DNA of 64,000 bases, from the NCBI RefSeq assembly GCF_001995985.1, contig NZ_MUFC01000006.1, forward strand, positions 165,273 through 229,272, in the 5' to 3' direction. The notes below the pieces were generated by a model. The model saw only the letters and a program-made list of their open reading frames with translations, made no database searches and was not told where the DNA came from. This document shows, one piece after another, positions 56,291-64,000 of this stretch. The DNA comes from Salinivibrio sharmensis (GTDB lineage: Bacteria > Pseudomonadota > Gammaproteobacteria > Enterobacterales > Vibrionaceae). Positions within the stretch are counted from its first letter, which is position 1, and every line of letters starts with the position of its first letter. The translations under genes and the position numbers were made by a program.

Positions 56291-56980
56291 ATGAATAAGC
56301 CCTTCTTTTCCACTATAGCTATTTTTATCGTGCTCACAATAACTGGGTGCACGCAGCGCATACAAGATCTCAGTGACTCGTTCAAGTTCGCTTATCAAGG
56401 CTTTCCCGATGCGCAAAAAAGCTGGGACGAGATCAACGCACTGCCCTATGCCAGCCTCTATGCACAACTCGATAACGGGCCACGAGGTTTTATGGTCCTG
56501 GCCTTTGTTGAGCCTAGCGAACATCCGAGCCCAAATTTAAAATGGTTATCCGGCGAGAATGAAATGCTGGTGACGCGTAACGGTCGGTTGGTAAAAACGG
56601 TGAACTTAGCCGATGGTAACCTAACAGCGACGCACACTGACACTCCCGATCCATTAAGTGTTGGCCTGAATACCCTTTCCATGCCGCACACATGGTCACG
56701 CACCATTGACTGGCAACCAGGCAACCATAGTGGCTACCGAGCCGATTCCACCTTTAAGCGCGGTAAGCCACAAAAGATTTCCGTGAATGGCATACCCGTG
56801 GCAACAACGCACTATACCGAAGACGTCACCCTCCCGGCACTCGATACTCAATATACTAATGACTATTGGATCGCTAACGACACGGGCAAAATCATCAAAT
56901 CCTATCAACATCTCGCACCGGGGCTACCGGCGGTAACACTGACGCATTTAAAGCCATATCAAGGAGGCGCAGATGATTGA
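56291..56980 (+). CDS. yjbF: YjbF/GfcB-family outer-membrane lipoprotein
   Basis: A 229-residue lipoprotein (lipobox LTITGC, cysteine near residue 20) of the GfcB/YjbF family in group 4 capsule and Yjb exopolysaccharide systems. The body includes NGPRGFMVLAFVE and a C-terminal DYWIANDTGKIIKSYQHL. It overlaps yjbG by eight bases. Confidence 0.9.
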   Translation: MNKPFFSTIAIFIVLTITGCTQRIQDLSDSFKFAYQGFPDAQKSWDEINALPYASLYAQLDNGPRGFMVLAFVEPSEHPSPNLKWLSGENEMLVTRNGRLVKTVNLADGNLTATHTDTPDPLSVGLNTLSMPHTWSRTIDWQPGNHSGYRADSTFKRGKPQKISVNGIPVATTHYTEDVTLPALDTQYTNDYWIANDTGKIIKSYQHLAPGLPAVTLTHLKPYQGGADD

Positions 56981-57716
56981 TTATCAGGTGATTAAACGCG
57001 GATTATGTGCTGCCGTCTTGCTAATCGCTCTCCCAGCCAAGGCTAATCTGCTCACTGCCAATCAAGATATTGCGCTGTCGTTCACGCAGCCACCGCGCCT
57101 GGCTGAAGCGGTACTAACCATCACTCAAGCCCAACAACGCTCACTTGATGATGTCTATTGGCCCGCCGCCGGGCTCTACCAACGCGGCAGTGAAAAAGCC
57201 AAGCAAATTGCCGATTTGCGACCGGTTCGTCATCAAATCGCCGTTAATACCGGCACAGTAAAAAAACAGTGGCAAACGCTGTATCAAGCACTCAAAAAAA
57301 TGGCGGTTGGCGAGCGTATACCCGGCACGATAGACCCCGACATCACCCGCATCACTCTCAATACCAATCCGGCGTTAAAAGGGAATTGGCACGTGCAACT
57401 GCCAAAACGGCCAACAAACGTAACAGTGCTCGGCGCGGTGGATAAACCCGGTGACTACTCTTGGGACGAGCGACACGCCGCCAGTGATTACATCCAGCAA
57501 GCCAGGGCAGACACCTTAGGCATCTCTCACGTGTGGGTGATCAGCGCCACCGGTGAGCGCGCCCAATATCCAATTGCTTATTGGAATCACCAGCATCGCG
57601 ATATTCTGCCAGGCTCGGTAATTTATATCCCCTTGCCCAGCAAAACGATTAAAGGCCAAGCGATCGCGCCTAACCAGCATGTTCTGACATATTTACAAAA
57701 CAGGTTAATCCCATAA
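56973..57716 (+). CDS. yjbG: YjbG/GfcC-family periplasmic protein
   Basis: A 247-residue exported protein (signal peptide about residues 8-25) with a GfcC-type fold: KRPTNVTVLGAVDKPGDYSW is the SLBB-like strand and PGSVIYIPLPS the C-terminal strand. It has a GGAGG ribosome site and is coupled to yjbH by a one-base overlap. Confidence 0.9.
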   Translation: MIDYQVIKRGLCAAVLLIALPAKANLLTANQDIALSFTQPPRLAEAVLTITQAQQRSLDDVYWPAAGLYQRGSEKAKQIADLRPVRHQIAVNTGTVKKQWQTLYQALKKMAVGERIPGTIDPDITRITLNTNPALKGNWHVQLPKRPTNVTVLGAVDKPGDYSWDERHAASDYIQQARADTLGISHVWVISATGERAQYPIAYWNHQHRDILPGSVIYIPLPSKTIKGQAIAPNQHVLTYLQNRLIP

Positions 57717-59899
57717 TGATGTCTTTTTCTTCTGCATCCGGACGCCTTTTACTGTCTGCGGTGGCATTAGCCGTTAGTCATGCCGTGTCAGCCGACAGCT
57801 TCGATTATCCCGAGCTTATCCACTCACAAACCGATTTTGGTGGCGTGGGCCTGATGCAAATGCCCACCGCGCGCACGGCTCCCGACGGGGAATTTACCCT
57901 AGGCAGCACCTATAACGAAGATTATGTCCATTTTAATACCTCGCTCCAATTATTCCCTTGGTTAGAAACCACGGTCCGCTATACCCAGGTGCACGACTTA
58001 CTCTATAGTAACGACCCGGACTTTAGCGGCGATACAAAATACACCGACAAAAGCATTGATGCCAAATTACGCCTGTGGCAAGAAAGCTATTGGCTACCGG
58101 AACTCGCGGTTGGTGTGCGCGATATCGGTGGCACCGGGTTATTTGATGGCGAATACCTAGTCGGCTCCAAACGCGCCGGCCCGTTTGATTTTTCACTCGG
58201 CGTTGGCTGGGGTTATATGGGTAATCGCGCCAATCTTACCGGTGATAAAAACCAATCGGTGGATTGTGGCCGTGACACCACCTACTCTGGCAAAGGCGGC
58301 AGTGTCGACGTCAACCGCATGTTTACCGGCTGTGCAGCTCTATTTGGCGGGGTGGAATACCAAACCCCTTACGCGCCGCTGAGCCTAAAGCTTGAATACG
58401 ACGGTAACGATTACAAAGCCGATTTTATTAGCACCAGAACCGGCATTCCGATGGAGGTCAACAGCCCTTGGAATGTGGGCGCGGTATACCGCTTAGGTCA
58501 CTGGGGGGCGGCACGGTTAGCCTATGAACGTGGTGCAGTCGTCGCCGCAGGGTTAAGCTTTAATACCAACTTTAATCAAGCCAGCCCCTTTTGGCTCGAC
58601 GATAAAGCCCCCAGCTATTATCCCGCGCCCACGCAAGCGGATTTAAGCGACGACCAATGGCAAGCCTTGAGCCACCAACTCGCTAGTGTGGCTGGCTATC
58701 AAGATAACCAAGTACATTTTGATGGTGATACCGTCACCGTCGCGGGGGAGCAAAGCAAATACCGAAACCAAGATACCGCACAAACGCGTGCGGCCACCCT
58801 GATTGCTAATACCGGCATTAATGCCAAACAATACCGGATTATTGGCCAAGCTGAACGTCAGCCCATCACTGAAACCGTGATTGATGCCAACACCTATGCC
58901 GCGGTCGCCACCAACAGCTATGTGGGCGCAAACCCTGACGATGCACGTACACGCCAGCAGCCGCAACCCACATCGGGCACCGAAAAAGCTAACCAGCGGG
59001 ATAATGTTGATGCCGGTCTCGCCCCTGTGTTTGTGCAATCGTTTGGCGGCTCAGAAGATTTTTACATGTACTCACTAGGTGTGACTGGCAACGCCGCCGC
59101 CCGATTAGGCGATCACCTTATTGCCTCGTCTAGCGTGTATGTCAACATTGCCGATACCTACGACAAATTTAAGTACACAGTGCCGCCCGATGGCACCGAT
59201 CTTAAGCGTGTTCGTACGCTCAATCGACAGTACTTAGAAGACACCGTGCGAGTCACCAATGTGCAACTGACCTACTTAGATCACTGGGGTGATAACTGGT
59301 ACACCCAAACCTATGGCGGCTACTTAGAGACCATGTTTGCCGGTGTCGGCGGCGAAGTGCTTTACCGCCCTATGGATAGCCAGTTCGCGATTGGGCTTGA
59401 TGCCAACTACGTCAAGCAACGCGAGCCCGGCTCAGCGTTTGGGCTATTTAAAAACGAATATCAACCTGCAGAAAATGGCAACCGAGGATTCCGGGTACAA
59501 ACCGGCACCACTACTGGCCACGCTACCCTTTACTGGCAAAACCCGCTCGGTTTGTTTGACGACACCTTGGCCAAAATTAGCGCCGGTCGCTATTTAACAG
59601 AAGATGTCGGCGTGACAGTGGATATCGCCAAGCAGTTTGATAGCGGGATCACCGTGGGCGCGTACGCCAGCAAAACCGATTTATCGGCAGAAGAATTTGG
59701 CGAAGGCAGCTTTACCAAGGGCTTTTATGTCTCAATCCCGTTTGATTTGCTCTCGGTTAAACCGACCACCTCACGTGGCGGACTAGAGTGGCAGCCACTG
59801 CAGCGCGATGGCGGGCAAAAACTTAACCGCAAATACTCGCTTTATGAAGTTACCGATGGTCGTGCTCCTTGGTTTACGCGCAAAAATTTGAATGACTAA
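57716..59899 (+). CDS. yjbH: YjbH-family outer-membrane beta-barrel protein
   Basis: A 727-residue protein with a signal peptide and the DUF940/YjbH barrel (DFGGVGLMQMPTARTAPDGEF at the mature start, many alternating aromatic/polar strands, end PFDLLSVKPTTSRGG). YjbH is the probable exit pore for the Yjb exopolysaccharide. It is the longest gene of the operon and keeps the family length. Confidence 0.92.
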   Translation: MMSFSSASGRLLLSAVALAVSHAVSADSFDYPELIHSQTDFGGVGLMQMPTARTAPDGEFTLGSTYNEDYVHFNTSLQLFPWLETTVRYTQVHDLLYSNDPDFSGDTKYTDKSIDAKLRLWQESYWLPELAVGVRDIGGTGLFDGEYLVGSKRAGPFDFSLGVGWGYMGNRANLTGDKNQSVDCGRDTTYSGKGGSVDVNRMFTGCAALFGGVEYQTPYAPLSLKLEYDGNDYKADFISTRTGIPMEVNSPWNVGAVYRLGHWGAARLAYERGAVVAAGLSFNTNFNQASPFWLDDKAPSYYPAPTQADLSDDQWQALSHQLASVAGYQDNQVHFDGDTVTVAGEQSKYRNQDTAQTRAATLIANTGINAKQYRIIGQAERQPITETVIDANTYAAVATNSYVGANPDDARTRQQPQPTSGTEKANQRDNVDAGLAPVFVQSFGGSEDFYMYSLGVTGNAAARLGDHLIASSSVYVNIADTYDKFKYTVPPDGTDLKRVRTLNRQYLEDTVRVTNVQLTYLDHWGDNWYTQTYGGYLETMFAGVGGEVLYRPMDSQFAIGLDANYVKQREPGSAFGLFKNEYQPAENGNRGFRVQTGTTTGHATLYWQNPLGLFDDTLAKISAGRYLTEDVGVTVDIAKQFDSGITVGAYASKTDLSAEEFGEGSFTKGFYVSIPFDLLSVKPTTSRGGLEWQPLQRDGGQKLNRKYSLYEVTDGRAPWFTRKNLND

Positions 59900-59929
59900 C
59901 TTGAATGATTGGCTAGTAAGTTAATAATT

Positions 59930-60943
59930 ATGACAGATACCTTACAAAACGAGATTCAAACCCGCGAGATGGATACATCGCATCTAAACGAAGCGCCAAC
60001 CGCTACGGCAGCTTACCAATGGCAACACGCACAGCGTGACTACAGCCACTGCTCGCTGTTTGTATTTTGCCCCGATGACGATGTCGCCAAACTCAGTGAA
60101 TTGTTAGCTCGCCACCCCGAAATCAATGCCTGTATCAACTGCTACGATATCCGTGACTTTAATGGTAAAACCTTATGTCACTTTAAAAGCTCGTTTCTAT
60201 CCGGTGAGCAGCAGCAGTTTCTTATTGGCGCCACCGAGCTTGGCGCCTGGGTGGAGCCGTTAGTGAGCTATTTTGATCGCACTTTAGGCTACACAGAAAC
60301 TGAACTGCTCCACAGCGGCTATTTTTTGCACCAAAAAGCCTTTTCTATCCTCTCTGTGCGCAAAAACAGCCGCGAAAAACGCGCGATTGATCTTTTCTTT
60401 GCAGCCTGTATTGGTTTGTTCGCTTTGCCTATTGGTTTACTGACGGCGCTGCTTATCAAACTGGAATCGCCCGGCCCAGTGTTTTTTAAACAAACCCGCA
60501 CGGGGCAATATAACCGCGAATTTGAGGTAATTAAGTTTCGCTCCATGCGTAACGATGCCGAAAAACACGGCGCACAGTGGGCGACCAAAAACGACGCACG
60601 CGTCACCAAAGTGGGCAATTTTATCCGTAAAACGCGCATCGACGAGCTACCGCAGTTGATTAATGTGTTTAAAGGCGAGATGTCACTGGTGGGCCCGCGC
60701 CCTGAACGCGAAGTATTTATTGCAGAGTTAGAAAAGTCGATCCCCTACTACCGGTTCCGCCATGCGGTAAAACCCGGCGTCACTGGCCTTGCCCAGGTAA
60801 AATATCCTTATGGCGCCTCAGTAGAAGACGCAATATGGAAGCATAAATATGATGTGTATTACATCAAACACCAGAATTGGAAAATGGAACTTAAAATCCT
60901 GGCGCTGACAGTGAAGACTGTGTTATTCGGGATGGGTAGATAG
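59930..60943 (+). CDS. Polyprenyl-phosphate sugar-1-phosphate transferase
   Basis: A 337-residue initiating glycosyltransferase (WcaJ/WbaP-type bacterial sugar transferase). The N-terminal half is soluble and has no multi-helix membrane domain; one hydrophobic hairpin (AIDLFFAACIGLFALPIGLL) precedes the catalytic part KLESPGPVFFKQTRTG, KFRSMR, TRIDELPQLINVFKGEMSLVGPRPE and KPGVTGLAQV. It starts polysaccharide repeat units on undecaprenyl phosphate. The TTG frame start at 59909 is not preferred. The stop adjoins repeat block G. Confidence 0.93.
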   Translation: MTDTLQNEIQTREMDTSHLNEAPTATAAYQWQHAQRDYSHCSLFVFCPDDDVAKLSELLARHPEINACINCYDIRDFNGKTLCHFKSSFLSGEQQQFLIGATELGAWVEPLVSYFDRTLGYTETELLHSGYFLHQKAFSILSVRKNSREKRAIDLFFAACIGLFALPIGLLTALLIKLESPGPVFFKQTRTGQYNREFEVIKFRSMRNDAEKHGAQWATKNDARVTKVGNFIRKTRIDELPQLINVFKGEMSLVGPRPEREVFIAELEKSIPYYRFRHAVKPGVTGLAQVKYPYGASVEDAIWKHKYDVYYIKHQNWKMELKILALTVKTVLFGMGR

Positions 60944-61275
60944 GGCTAGAGGCTAGAAAGATCCTAGGGTCCTGGATCCTAGGAAAAGATAACGGAATAC
61001 GGAAAGAGCGTAGAGCCTCAATGCGAGCACCAGCTGCTCTTTTCGGTATTCTGTAAGCGAAGCGCTCTGTATTCAAGATCCCGAATACCGATGACGGAAT
61101 ACAGAATACAGAGAGAGCAAAAGCGTAGATGCGAGTACGAGCCTGCTCTTCCCCGTACTCCGTAAGCGAAGCGCTCCGTATTCCCATTCACGAATACAAA
61201 TTACTGAATACAGAGTACAGAAAAAGCAAGAACCTCAATGCCAGTAAAAAGCCGCCCTTGTCCGTATTCAAGCTT
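60944..61275 (+). repeat. Mosaic repeat block G
   Basis: TAGAGGC-type units begin at the stop codon of the sugar transferase (60941-60943). CCTAGG units and GGAATACGG remnants follow. Two 108-bp units start near 61036 and 61144. It ends at the next gene's stop. Confidence 0.85.
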
Positions 61276-62280
61276 TTATATTTGGTAGAAGTCTTTATAC
61301 CACGCCACAAACTGCGCGACGCCTTCTTTCACGCCTACCTTGGGTTGGTAGCCTGTCGCGGCGAACAAGTCTTGGGTATCAGCATAGGTTTGGTACACAT
61401 CACCCGGCTGCATGCCGCGGAAGTTTTTCTTTGCTTCAATTCCAAGCTCCGATTCGATCGCTTGGATAAAGTCCATAAGGTTGATCGGGCTACCGTGCCC
61501 AATGTTATAAACCGCATAAGGGGCCGAGCTTGACGCCGGCGAGCCGCTCTCTACCGTCCAGTCATCATCTCGCGAGGGCACCACATCCGCAATCCGTACC
61601 ACGCCCTCGACGATATCATCGATATAGGTGAAGTCGCGCCACATATCACCATGGTTGTTAATATCAATGGTTTCTCCATCGAGAATCTTTTTAGTAAAGA
61701 TAAAAGGCGCCATATCCGGTCGGCCCCAAGGGCCATATACGGTAAAAAAGCGTAAACCTGTGGTGGGAATATCGTAAAGGTGCGAATAACTGTGCGCCAT
61801 CAACTCATTGGATTTTTTGGTCGCGGCATACAGCGATACGGGATGATCTACCGAGTGGCTTGTCTCAAACGGCACCTTAGCATTCAAGCCATATACCGAG
61901 CTTGACGAGGCATAGACCAGGTGCTCAACCTGATGATGCCGACACCCTTCGAGAATGTTTAAATGCCCAACAAGATTAGAATCAGCATAGGCATGTGGGT
62001 TTTCGAGCGAATAACGAACCCCCGCTTGCGCAGCAAGGTGAATAACACGGTCAAACTTTTCTTGCTCAAATAGCTGTGCAACCGCGGTACGATCGGCAAT
62101 ATCGAGCGAAAAAAACCTAAAACTGGCTTGGGGAATACTATTCAACCTTGCCTGCTTAAGTGATACATCGTAATAATCATTAAGGTTATCTACGCCAACC
62201 ACCCGATGTCCCTGCGCTAGAAGCTTTTGTGCTACGGCACTACCAATAAAGCCGGCTACGCCGGTGACTAAAATATACAT
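61276..62280 (-). CDS. UDP-glucuronate 4-epimerase
   Basis: A 334-residue extended SDR (VTGVAGFIGSAVAQKL cofactor motif; AAQAGVRYSLENPHAYADSN; YASSSSVYG; YAATKKSNELMAHSYSHLY; GLRFFTVYGPWGRPDMAPF). The last motif is typical of UDP-glucuronate/galacturonate epimerases (CapI/GlaE type), supplying UDP-galacturonate for surface polysaccharide. Confidence 0.92.
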   Translation of the reverse strand: MYILVTGVAGFIGSAVAQKLLAQGHRVVGVDNLNDYYDVSLKQARLNSIPQASFRFFSLDIADRTAVAQLFEQEKFDRVIHLAAQAGVRYSLENPHAYADSNLVGHLNILEGCRHHQVEHLVYASSSSVYGLNAKVPFETSHSVDHPVSLYAATKKSNELMAHSYSHLYDIPTTGLRFFTVYGPWGRPDMAPFIFTKKILDGETIDINNHGDMWRDFTYIDDIVEGVVRIADVVPSRDDDWTVESGSPASSSAPYAVYNIGHGSPINLMDFIQAIESELGIEAKKNFRGMQPGDVYQTYADTQDLFAATGYQPKVGVKEGVAQFVAWYKDFYQI

Positions 62281-62325
62281 TACGATCCCATAGAAAAAAT
62301 CTTAAATTAATGGCCAAAGCTACTA

Positions 62326-63135
62326 CTAACGTAGAAAATTATAAGCTGCTCGCTTTATAAATAAGGGGGATACCCTAAGCAACCCTTTTGTTACTACGTT
62401 CTTAATATATTCCGAATAGGAAAAAAAGCCTATATTCTTTTGAAACTGAAGTAACTGGTATTCATGTTTGAAATAATCTAGCCCCCGCCTTCCCATCATT
62501 TCATCACCTGTTCGCATTTTTAGTAGAACATTGGGTAAGTTTGCCAACTGAGAGCCGTTGACGATTAGCAAGCTCCATAACGCGTAATCTTGTGCTTTTC
62601 GTAAAGGCGGATATCCTCCAAGTTCAACTACGGCAACTTTTCTAAACATAGCAGCAGGATGATTCAGCGGACTACGAGACTTAGCAAACCTTATAATATC
62701 ATTATGTTCTAAAGGTAGTTTTCGGCAACCTAACTGTTCCGTAAGTCCTGAATCCCATTCCTCAATAACGCCACTACAAGCGATGACATTGAGGTTTTCC
62801 TGCATAAACTTGACTTGTTTTGCAAAGCGTTCCGGCATCGCGATATCGTCTGTATCCATACGAGCAATCAGTTCATATCGACAATGTGCTAAACCTGCAT
62901 TAAGTGCAGCGCCTAATCCAACATTCTTTGGCAGCGAAAAAATCGTTAATATTTCTTGAAGTTCGGATTGATAACGAGCTAATACTGCTTCAATCTGTTC
63001 TGGTAAAGGACCATCTTTTACAATCACAACCTGTGATGGCTTGAGCGTTTGATTATGGTAAATACTCTCTATAGCCTGCTGAAGAAAGTCAGGTTTTTCT
63101 GCTTTGTAGACAGACATTAATACCGAGAAATTCAC
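62326..63135 (-). CDS. Glycosyltransferase family 2 (AmsE-like)
   Basis: A 269-residue GT-A enzyme (FSVLMSVYKAEKPDFLQQAIES, VIVKDGPLP, NVGLGAALNAGLAHC, RMDTDDIAMPERF with the DTDD metal motif). Similar to AmsE and related capsule enzymes. The start is GTG, overlapping the stop of the upstream gene (TAGTG). The sequence is AT-rich. Its donor sugar is not evident. Confidence 0.88.
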   Translation of the reverse strand: MNFSVLMSVYKAEKPDFLQQAIESIYHNQTLKPSQVVIVKDGPLPEQIEAVLARYQSELQEILTIFSLPKNVGLGAALNAGLAHCRYELIARMDTDDIAMPERFAKQVKFMQENLNVIACSGVIEEWDSGLTEQLGCRKLPLEHNDIIRFAKSRSPLNHPAAMFRKVAVVELGGYPPLRKAQDYALWSLLIVNGSQLANLPNVLLKMRTGDEMMGRRGLDYFKHEYQLLQFQKNIGFFSYSEYIKNVVTKGLLRVSPLFIKRAAYNFLR

Positions 63136-64000
63136 TATGGTAACTCCATGCGATACAACTTACGCTCACCCGTAAATACTGAATCAAAATAAACCGCTTT
63201 GCCGTCTGGTGTTAATCTTGGGTGCAAATCACAGCGGGTTTCTCCTGAAAATTGAAAACAGTGAAAAAATTCGCCAACGTGCTTAACTTCACCGGTTTTC
63301 CAGTTACATTGTAGAAGGTGTTGCATTCTTGCTTTGTCTGGGTAAGTGTCTGTGATAAACCAATCTCCAACGACATGAGGGTGACCATCACCATATTTCG
63401 ATAAAACCTCATGAGCAAAAGGCGTAAACTCTCCAGTATCAACGTCTAATAGCCAATAGCCATCTTTCTCTTCTGGACCACGCATATATCCTAGTACAGT
63501 ATTATCATCAGCCCAAAAACAATGACTCACCATACCGAAATCACTTAATAATTTCATAGCTCCCGTCTTTGCATCAGCTAAAAGCAAGCGATCAAAACGC
63601 CTTTTACCGATCAAGTAACGGTGCATAAATATTAACCGATTTCCATCAGGAGAAATCATTACATGATTGAACTTATGTACCGCAGCATCGAACTCATCTC
63701 GTGGCTTCACGTTACGTGCATCCGCGATTGAAATAAGCAGCTCTGACTTACCTGTTTCGAAATCGACACGCCATAACCCGTCTTTCTCGCATTCATTTAG
63801 CTCATCATCATTTAACGTTGGTAGATTGCGGTAACCATAATCGGGTCTCAGTGTCATTAAACGTTGATAATTGAGAGATATAAAATAATCCGTTTTGCAT
63901 GAGTCCTGAACAGGTTTATCGAAGCATGTCACTTCTTTATTTTCTTTAATTGAGAAAACACGTGCTACATAGTTATGATTTTTTTCATCAAAATCATTAT
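63135..64000 (-). CDS. Beta-propeller protein (oligogalacturonide-lyase/WD40-like), 5'-truncated by the window
   Basis: The frame continues without a stop to the right edge, so the N-terminus lies outside; a GTG at 63932 is internal. The visible 288 residues contain repeated blades such as HVMISPDGNRLIFMHRYL, HCFWADDNTVLGYM and HPRLTPDGKAVYFDS, typical of TolB/oligogalacturonate-lyase propellers. In polysaccharide clusters such proteins are often annotated as glycosyl-transferring or sugar-binding, without proof. It is coupled to the GT2 gene. Confidence 0.75.
   Translation of the reverse strand, partial: NDFDEKNHNYVARVFSIKENKEVTCFDKPVQDSCKTDYFISLNYQRLMTLRPDYGYRNLPTLNDDELNECEKDGLWRVDFETGKSELLISIADARNVKPRDEFDAAVHKFNHVMISPDGNRLIFMHRYLIGKRRFDRLLLADAKTGAMKLLSDFGMVSHCFWADDNTVLGYMRGPEEKDGYWLLDVDTGEFTPFAHEVLSKYGDGHPHVVGDWFITDTYPDKARMQHLLQCNWKTGEVKHVGEFFHCFQFSGETRCDLHPRLTPDGKAVYFDSVFTGERKLYRMELP

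Noticed and set aside
44875..61275. Mosaic repeats as CRISPR arrays
   Set aside because: The repeated parts follow each other directly or with conserved links, without unique spacers of equal length, and no cas gene is present.

Overview
The window comes from the chromosome of a gammaproteobacterium of the Vibrionaceae. The evidence is the gene order (tatD-holB-tmk-mltG-pabC-fabF-acpP-fabG-fabD-fabH-plsX-rpmF-yceD), the divergent rluC/rne pair, and a ChiS-type chitin sensor next to a (GlcNAc)2 operon. The base composition looks close to 50% GC, which fits Salinivibrio or Grimontia better than a classical Vibrio; the genus is an inference. No tRNA, rRNA or CRISPR array was recognised.

Layout. 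1-407 is the start of ptsG, cut by the window edge. 1-11.6 kb is a minus-strand housekeeping block: TatD-family hydrolase, DNA polymerase III delta', thymidylate kinase, MltG, PabC, then the fatty-acid/phospholipid cluster with L32 and YceD. 11.9-17.9 kb holds maf (yceF), a HAD phosphatase, rluC and rne with its long leader. 18.2-32.2 kb is the chitin-oligosaccharide regulon: the hybrid sensor ChiS, a CRP-linked promoter with a long leader, an ABC importer (binding protein, two permeases, two ATPases), a GH9 glucosaminidase and a GH20 N-acetylhexosaminidase. 32.3-38.5 kb holds miaE, a REP-associated tyrosine transposase (RAYT), a 37-residue membrane protein, a large pRiA4b-ORF3-domain protein, yciI, an AspS-like pilotin and an RluA-type pseudouridine synthase. 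38.6-44.6 kb is the complete ribose operon rbsDACBKR, read leftwards from a perfect LacI-type operator. 45-46.4 kb holds a small ORF and a parDE module. From 46.8 kb to the right edge is a surface-polysaccharide region: galE, SAM methyltransferase, metK (housekeeping), two Wzy_C proteins, glycosyltransferases, the yjbEFGH exopolysaccharide operon, a polyprenyl-phosphate sugar transferase, a UDP-glucuronate epimerase, a GT2 enzyme and a beta-propeller protein.

Two repeat systems stand out. (1) A short element with core GGGACAGRCACTTTA is scattered from 21.6 to 49 kb. Copies often form inverted pairs (REPIN-like), and they surround a RAYT that may mobilise them. At least eight copies lie in frame inside the GH9 gene and add two stretches of foreign-looking protein. 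(2) A mosaic of 7-bp microsatellites (TAGAGAC, GGAATAC, CCTAGGT) plus a roughly 106-110 bp tandem unit forms blocks between polysaccharide genes from 44.9 to 61.3 kb. All blocks point the same way, and three begin exactly at a stop codon. The repeat systems are the least explained part of the window.
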